From: Fasciolopsis buskii
Lineage: Eukaryota; Platyhelminthes; Trematoda; Plagiorchiida; Fasciolidae
Direction: 5' to 3'
DNA: 64,000 nt
NCBI GenBank assembly: GCA_008360955.1
Contig: LUCM01006656.1
Span: 129,427-193,426, forward strand
Part shown: positions 61,960-64,000 of the stretch, piece by piece
How the letters are laid out: each line of letters opens with the position of its first letter
How positions within the stretch are numbered: position 1 is the first letter of the stretch
Notes under the pieces: generated by a model
What the model was told of the DNA's origin: nothing
Databases searched by the model: none
Seen by the model: only the letters and a program-made list of their open reading frames with translations
Program-made: the position numbers and the translations under genes

Positions 61960-63335
61960 GAAATGAGTGCAATGAGCCAGCTCGCGGAGCGTAATTGTTA
62001 TGATTTTTCATTAACCAACTCTCCTCTTAAATCGTTGCCTCGTTTGGATCGATTTGAATGTGCGCTTCTGTCTATTCCCAAAAAGGTGAAGCAGCTAAAA
62101 GACACTTCCATTATTGACCAATGGCGATCTAGGCATTGGAGTCACTTGATGATATATTTGAAAAAACGAGTAAGCTAATTCCTACCTGTTTAAGTACCCA
62201 AAAGCCGAAAACATGTACAGACTGAGATAAAAGTTTTGCGCAAATAGCAAGCAGAGCTATAGCGGTCATTTCAGCGATTCCGATGTTTGCATAGTGAAGC
62301 GAGCAATGCGGCTGTCATCACTGACCACTAGGCGGGTAACCTTTATGCCTATCATGTCGAGTGACAATTCCAGTTCTCCGGGAATGTAGGTTGCGCTTTC
62401 CGAATTTTTCCCACACAAGCTCCCTGTTTTGCCCAGCTAACCCCCTGGGTCCGATTTGGCCGTCTGATGAACTCCCACGGGTTATCACCTCCTCGCTCTG
62501 GCTGGATTGATGCGATTTTTCATGCTGACGATTTGGACTTCGTGTTTTGTCTGAGAAATTCGTGATGTCTACTTGAGCGCTGGCCATGGGCCGCTTGCTT
62601 GCCGATAAGTTAAACTTCGTCGATTGGTGGAAGCCATTGATATGGTCACTTTCACCTCTTTGGATGGCTATTCCCATCTGGTTCGTGACACCGAGACTAT
62701 CACCCATTCCAACAGCTGAAGTCGCACACCACTTTGATTTATGTGCAGAACATCTTGCTAATGACAGCTTATCGACTTCAGATATAGCTACGATATTTTT
62801 GCTTATTTGAGAAAGATCCACAAAAATCCGGACTTCTTATCGTGGAAGAAGCGTTTTCAAAATTCTGTCTTCATCTTTCTAAAAACAACACTGGCCAAGG
62901 AAACGCACTACATTAAAATTGGAAAAACGTCCGGTCGTATGAAAGATTTACGATCTTCGAATTTGTCAACAGTGAAAATGTGGAGACAAGACCGGGTGGA
63001 AATTTAGCAAAAACAGAAGTGAATTGGGTTGTGAAATCCGCACCAGTGAAGGCGTGCCGTTCAGAATGGAGCGGTTATTGATCCGGCACCCAGAAGCAGA
63101 ATGTTTTATGACCAAAAAATACCAGTCTCGGAATATTTTAGTAGCAAATGAGCGTGAAAAACGCCGTTTCACGCACGTCTGTAAAACGGGGCCACATACC
63201 GTTAGGAAATTTAGTACCACCGTTTGACCATGCAAATAAATCTGCTCTACTTGAAAGATTCCCATTTAAACGTTCCTCAAAAATACGGTAATTATTTATC
63301 TTATACGTTAGAAAAGACTCTTTATAAGATTAAAA
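61960..63335. other. Stretch with longest open frame but no supported gene
   Basis: The minus-strand frame 62318-62821 (167 codons, GTG start, stop about 12 bases upstream) is the longest in the window. It is serine-rich and without a motif, and a 75-codon plus-strand frame overlaps it. A plus frame at 61963-62178 ends beside a donor-like GTAAGC. None of these can be joined into a gene model by eye. Confidence 0.35.
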
Positions 63336-63339
63336 CGAA

Positions 63340-63452
63340 TATTTTATCTTTTATCATTAATGAAATAACAATATGCATCGCTTTTCAGGAAGGGGGCCGC
63401 GGCCAGCAAAGGGCTGACAAGTGGGGAAGTTGACCAGTGGTGGAAGGGTCCT
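63340..63452 (-). mobile_element. SINE family 1 copy, 5' truncated
   Basis: On the minus strand it reads CCACTGGTCAACTTCCCCAC, TTGTCAGCCCTTTGCTGGCC, GCGGCCCCCTTCCTGAAAAG, ATGCATATTGTTATTTCATT and AATGATAAAAGATAAAATAT. The body and tail are well preserved, but the sequence stops matching at the B box and the whole tRNA-like head is missing. That is the signature of incomplete reverse transcription. Confidence 0.7.
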
Positions 63453-63459
63453 ACGACTG

Positions 63460-64000
63460 TCAGTGAAAACAGAGCGAAACGTCGGTGCGGTATTGTTTAC
63501 TCAGACTACTAGATATTCCAGCACCATTCGGAATGGGTGAGCAGATGACGCATTTGATTATAATCAATTCGACAGCACTAGGCAAAAACAATTAGCATAT
63601 CCATGTTAGGAGCCCGATAATCGAAGGACCTAACATTCACATTGTGGTGAATGCTACAGGATTCTGCTGCCGTTTGGGAATCGTCCCATGCTTCGGCAAA
63701 ATTCAAAACTACGGCAAATGGGTTTGGAACTGGAACATCACCCGCGGTATTTTCAAGTCTCATTCCAATCGTTATGAGCCAAGACACGTTTGGCAAGCGG
63801 GCACTTATACATCAGTGCAATCTGGTGCACTCCGACGGTCAGCGCTTTAGCCAATAATCTATTAATAATTGATATTTGCACAACCGAATAAGGATTATCC
63901 GCGGTCGTTTCAATTACTCGGAAGATCTAGTGAAGACCTGTTTGACTATATGGATTGCTCCTACGATACACCAACTGTTCATTTTGCGTACAGATGTCGT
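63460..64000. other. Anonymous non-coding stretch
   Basis: No supported feature. Short overlapping frames occur at 63578-63857 on both strands. Confidence 0.4.

Noticed and set aside
62318..62821. 167-codon minus-strand open frame, the longest in the window, as a gene
   Set aside because: It starts with GTG, is preceded by a stop about four codons upstream, has no motif, overlaps a plus-strand frame, and its length is about what one expects once by chance in 64 kb read in six frames.
1..64000. CRISPR arrays, bacterial operons, rRNA or riboswitches
   Set aside because: No regularly spaced short repeats, no operon-like runs of genes, no rRNA-like core sequence. The window is eukaryotic in every respect I can judge.

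Overview
This window looks like repeat-rich, non-coding DNA from a metazoan, most probably a flatworm and best guess a digenean trematode. That guess is an inference from the mobile-element mix: a Penelope-like element whose ends carry hammerhead-ribozyme-like folds, a Ty3/gypsy gag-protease remnant with a CsRn1-like zinc knuckle, a flatworm-type LINE tail, and tRNA-derived SINEs. There is no bacterial gene organisation. No open frame is longer than about 170 codons and both strands are densely stopped, so the window is read here as intergenic or deep intronic. No protein-coding gene can be named with confidence. Four short stretches are listed only as weak exon or peptide candidates.

The most important point for a user of this sequence is that 19607-27074 is very probably not real genomic structure. 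After a 10-N gap (19607-19616), bases 19617-26711 are a collinear copy of about 12755-19272. It is littered with single-base insertions, deletions and substitutions and is roughly 9 percent longer than its source. The sequence then restarts at 26712 with a 363-base perfect copy of 19244-19606 and continues into new sequence at 27075. This is what a gap-filler leaves when it pastes an uncorrected, insertion-biased long read beside contig ends that already overlap. Joining 19606 directly to 27075 removes 7468 bases and restores one unbroken SINE head.

Layout: 1-6690 is featureless. A Penelope terminal fragment lies at 6697-6790. SINE copies lie at 8358-8534, 8826-9125 and 10085-10225, with TA microsatellites near 10.4 kb. 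The 12.5-19.6 kb region holds one weak exon candidate, a decayed Penelope-like element (15425-16500) interrupted by a pair of inverted Penelope termini, and a tandem run of SINE modules (18936-19606). After the artefact, the run is completed at 27075-27230. A gypsy remnant lies on the minus strand at 30883-31790. An interspersed repeat at 32305-32850 has an inverted relative at 57190-57725. TA tracts flank a ribozyme-like motif near 33.8 kb. A SINE lies at 38563-38748, a LINE 3' fragment at 44670-45130, and a scatter of SINE copies from 50.2 kb to the end.

Nothing here forms an operon or pathway. The elements are related by transposition history. Family assignments rest on reading translated motifs and tRNA-like boxes by eye; no database search was possible.
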